This document shows, piece by piece, positions 58,986 through 64,000 of a stretch of DNA of 64,000 bases. The notes beneath the pieces were generated by a model, which did no database searches, was not told where the DNA came from, and was given only the letters and a program-made list of their open reading frames with translations. Both the position numbers and the translations under genes were made by a program. Within the stretch, counting starts at the first letter, position 1. Every line of letters starts with the position of its first letter. The stretch lies in the NCBI GenBank assembly GCA_003024175.1, contig MDYQ01000004.1:248001-312000 (forward strand), written 5' to 3'. This stretch comes from Planoprotostelium fungivorum. Taxonomy: Eukaryota > Evosea > Variosea > Cavosteliida > Cavosteliaceae.

Positions 58986-59002
58986 TGTATACTTGAAAAT
59001 CA
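58986..59002. repeat. LINE target-site duplication, right copy
   Basis: Exact match of 57609-57625. It sits exactly where the reverse transcriptase homology stops. Confidence 0.75.
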
Positions 59003-60160
59003 AAATTGAATAAGTCGATTGAGTGTCAGTTTGGAACATGAAAGGAGTTTCTGTAATGTGTAAAGTTGAACAATATGGGCCTCAAATTTGTTTGACACAT
59101 CAACATCTCTAACCAACATTCAATGCAACAACCACATGTTTTGTTATAATTTGGCTTGCTATTATTGTGGCAAGTTGTTTCATTGTAATTTGGATATTAC
59201 AGAGTTCAATGTGCAAACAGAAAGTAATATGATTACAAATGATATGCAAGTGAAGCATTACTGCTAGAATACGCAAATACTCAATATAAATGGGTAACTC
59301 AAAATAGTCTTGTTCATTCATATGATGTAATGATTTACATATATACTTGTGGTCTTTCTGATTTGTTGAAACAAATTATGATAGAGGGCAATGTGCAGAT
59401 TTATGGTTAAGAAGGAAGTGTTTAGGGTTTGGGGTTTATAATTTCGGGTTCTGGGTATAGGGTTTATTTATGGATAATTGTTATTATATTTCTGATTGTG
59501 ATCAATGGTTTGCAGTTCAGTACTGTTTAGCATGCAGCTTTGCAGTATTTGGTAGCATTGTAATTATTGTGTTATAAATTTACAGCAACATAATAATCTT
59601 TGCAGCTGATGGATGGAATTGATGCATCACTAACAACAAATATTGTCAATTCAGTTGTAAAGGATGTTTTATTGCTGCTACATGCATCGATTTCGATTTG
59701 ACATTCCTTAGTCTGTCCAGCCAAGAAGTCATTGGCTGATTCAGTAGCTTATTACATCACATATTTTACACATCTAAAATTGGAGCTTTCACCATGTAAT
59801 GTCAAACTGGTGAAAAAATAAAGTGATTGTTTTACTTTTGCAAGAATCCAACACACTGTTTGATGTACATCTCTTGTCAGCATATTGCTATAGTTCATAT
59901 ATTGATCTTCAGCATCTGAGATACTCTACAAGCAGAGATAGAAAGAAAAAGTCCATTTCACTTTTTTGTTGGGTGTTTCACTTTTTTGTCAATCTGGTAT
60001 TATGTCATTTATAACATTATACCTACTTGAATTTAGTTGACAGACAGACCAATAGATATTTGCAAAATATGCATGATCAGTACCAACTGATATAAGTGCA
60101 TTGATATGTGCAAGTACAAAAAGCAAAGTCAATTGGATGGAAGTGATAAATGAATGGACA

Positions 60161-60230
60161 ATTGAAGGCTTTGAACTCTTGAGTCCAATAAGAAGACCTG
60201 AAGGGAAAAAAGGGAAAATAAGGTGGAATA
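60161..60230 (-). mobile_element. Diverged LINE 3'-end fragment
   Basis: Resembles 57691-57750 of the LINE tail: both share ctttgaactct, a gtcca block and an agac-c-gaa block with intervening differences. The similarity is short and diverged, so this is a likely but not certain relic of the same family. Confidence 0.4.
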
Positions 60231-60933
60231 ACAATGTTGTACAGTACATCAGCTTGAGTTAGTGGATCCTTTCTGTAGCATGTAAGGGCAGGATTTTTGC
60301 CAAGAGGGTTTGCAAATATAATAGAATGTATTGGACCATTGAGAAAAAACAAGAATGTGTAGGGATCAGCAAATGCCAAAGTGGTAGTTAATGAAGTTTT
60401 ATGACCTTGTTGATTTGTTATGCAGAATTGGTGAAGCAAAATGCGATTGAGAAATGACAACAGAGAATGTATGTTTTGTCCAGAATTTTTTGTTTCTCAT
60501 TCAGGTGTTGTGAGCTGCTAATGTAACTATGCGTCAGACAAGACTTACGCTCAATTGAACAGTTGGTGCAAACAAATCTACATGTTTGAACTTTTTTGGT
60601 GCACAACATATGACAAAAATGGCATAAATTCTCAATGATGCATGCAAAAAAATACAGGAAAATACGCTAAAATTGAGCAACTGCACACGCACAGTGAGTG
60701 ATCTGTTTGTATTTTTCCACCATCTTCTTGTGATTTATTTGTTTGCATCACCACTGCAATCAAAGTTGACCATATTATATGCAACACTTCATCACATATT
60801 TTAATTAAAATAGAATATGGCTCTGAATTACAAGATTGCTAGAAAATCAGAAGAAGACAGCAAGTGATTGCAAAAAAAAGCTGTTTCAAGCTATTGGGTT
60901 TGTTGTTTTTTCTCAATGGTCTGATATTATCAA

Positions 60934-61115
60934 TTCCGTTGGATGCAGCTAATGCTAAATTTTGGCTAATTGTCACGTGACTGATAGATTCCTGTAAGAA
61001 AACTCGTCCTTTCCAAAGTAGGCCAAGGGCTAAATTTTATTGCAATGGTTCTCACCAGGGTCCATGGGTCACGTGATGATTAGCCAAAATTTAACATTAG
61101 CCGCATCCAACGGAA
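60934..61115. mobile_element. MITE-like element with 48-bp terminal inverted repeats
   Basis: The ends 60934-60981 and 61068-61115 are reverse complements at 44 of 48 positions, each starting ttccgttggatgc and ending cacgtgac towards the centre. The inner 86 bp is unique and non-coding. Total about 182 bp, typical of small foldback elements mobilised by a DNA transposase elsewhere. A clear target-site duplication was not seen. Confidence 0.7.
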
Positions 61116-61341
61116 ATGAGAATATAATACATTCTTACAATTAGTTCCTTCACAAAACATAATGCTCCCAAATGTGACATTTAAGCTATGTAATGTTATC
61201 AAAGTTGAATTTCTGATGTAATTCAACTGTGTATACACAAACAACAAACAACATGTGTGCTCTCATTTGCTCCAATTCCTATCCCATGTGAACATGTGTG
61301 TATTCATGATTGGCTACCAGCCATTTCTAATCTGGTTGTGA

Positions 61342-63243
<1,902 letters not shown>

Positions 63244-63276
63244 CTTGTTCTTCTCTTTCCTTTCCGTATTCTTTAT

Positions 63277-64000
63277 TTACGTTGTAGATCCACAAATTGT
63301 TGAAAAATCCGCTTTGTTTCTGCTGCGCAAATAGTGATGACCTCGCCCTTGCCTTGGGTAGTATCTCTTGTTTGGATCTATAGTTGCAAGATTATCCAAA
63401 AGATCAGCAGCCTCTTCTGTGTACAAAGATACATCCAAAGGTGACAATTGACCTTTCCTTGTTCTTTCTTCTGGGTTGTCTTCAAGCCACTTGATCCAAA
63501 AGTTGCTACTTGTGGTCAACATGTATGATGTACCTCCATAATACCCTCCGTTATATAGTTTTGGAACTTCGTTCTGCCATGAATACAAATCGCGCATGAA
63601 CTGTCCACAGTTGTACGGTCGAATGATGTGCTTGACATGAAACAAGAGTTCAGCGAATATGATTCCAAGACTGAATACATCAACCAAGGGATTGTAGTTC
63701 CTCCCATAATATTGCTGTGATGGTGATCAACGAATAGAAGAATCTCACAGAAATCAACAAAAGTACCCACCTCAGGTGCAAGATACAAGACATTACCGAC
63801 TTCCTCATACCACTCATTTGCTATTTGAGTCAATAAATAGAGTCGTCCATCACAGCAAACTCACGTGTGTATGATATTGCGTCCCCAAAATCAATGATGT
63901 AAAATGTTGCTGTTTCTTTACAATACAAAGTGTTCTTTCTCTTGAGATTTCGGCTGCTTCGATCAGTGAAGATTATATGTGAAGACTCACTGCATGATAC
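63277..64000 (-). CDS. CMGC-like protein kinase, C-terminal part (cut by window edge)
   Basis: Only the 3' part of the gene is in the window. Visible motifs: TFYIIDFGDAISYT (DFG), EWYEEVGNVLYLAPE (APE) and NPLVDVFSLGIIFAELLFHV, then FMRDLYSWQNEVPKLYNGGY and LLDNLATIDPNKRYYPRQ near the C-lobe arginine. The P-N-K-R block and long insert resemble CMGC kinases. Introns at about 63840-63875 and 63715-63770. The N-lobe and catalytic HRD lie beyond 64000, so activity cannot be judged. The stop is at 63277-63279. Confidence 0.75.

Larger units (their letters stand above)
55933..61341. other. AT-rich gene-poor region with mobile-element relics
   Basis: About 5.4 kb without a supported host gene, clearly richer in A and T than the flanking genes. 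It contains the 33-bp repeat copy, a LINE fragment, a second LINE-like 3' fragment near 60160, and a MITE-like element. Scattered open frames have no protein-like composition. Confidence 0.75.

Noticed and set aside
59400-59470. Telomere-like TTTAGGG/GGGTTT words
   Set aside because: Only a few degenerate units; not a tandem array.

Overview
The window is nuclear DNA from a gene-dense, intron-rich unicellular eukaryote. The genes carry many very short GT..AG introns (mostly about 35 to 60 nt). Neighbouring genes often lie only 20 to 170 bp apart on alternating strands. The mix of GH81 glucanase with fascin-like tails, LRR receptor kinase, ELMO, paladin, C2-GRAM and LRR-RING proteins, together with standard eukaryotic housekeeping genes, fits an amoebozoan such as a protosteloid or variosean amoeba. 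That placement is inferred from gene content only.

Layout. 1-3190: two tandem genes with nearly identical fascin-like beta-trefoil tails, the second a GH81 endo-1,3-beta-glucanase. 3349-7833: ankyrin repeats, then a double-module S41 peptidase. Its catalytic part contains a 743-bp near-perfect duplication joined at ambiguous bases, probably an assembly artefact. 8019-13036: an LRR receptor kinase with a tyrosine-kinase-like catalytic loop. 13078-15721: SMYD-type SET/MYND protein and INO80 subunit B. 15834-15920: intron-containing tRNA-Ile(AAU). 15959-25041: PIG-G, sphinganine C4-hydroxylase, a small secreted protein, an MDR oxidoreductase and two unrecognised genes. 25290-35300: an unrecognised ORF running into a cyclin, NmrA-like protein, ELMO protein, single-pass membrane protein and paladin. 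35393-43618: coiled-coil/repeat protein, odd small GTPase, ZNG1/CobW metallochaperone, an unrecognised probable mitochondrial protein and eIF3g. 43737-55932: Mpp10, DHHC palmitoyltransferase, an unrecognised protein, C2-GRAM protein, LRR-RING ligase, F-box-MORN protein and class 2 dihydroorotate dehydrogenase.

55933-61341 is a 5.4-kb AT-rich stretch without host genes. It holds a 5'-truncated LINE with an exact 17-bp target-site duplication, a MITE-like element with 48-bp terminal inverted repeats, and a partial copy of a DHODH intron end. From 61342 the genes resume with RIO2 kinase and the 3' part of a CMGC-like kinase cut by the window edge.

The genes are mostly unrelated housekeeping and signalling genes rather than an operon-like system. 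Shared logic is visible mainly in divergent pairs with tiny promoters: eIF3g/Mpp10 (translation and ribosome biogenesis), PIG-G/sphinganine hydroxylase (membrane lipid and GPI synthesis) and the 48690/48740 pair with only 49 bp between starts. No wholly new system stands out. The best leads are the LRR receptor with a tyrosine-kinase-like domain, the S41 protein with a pseudo-catalytic first module, the cyclin with an unrecognised N-terminal extension, the recurrent palindromes in introns, and the mobile-element relics.
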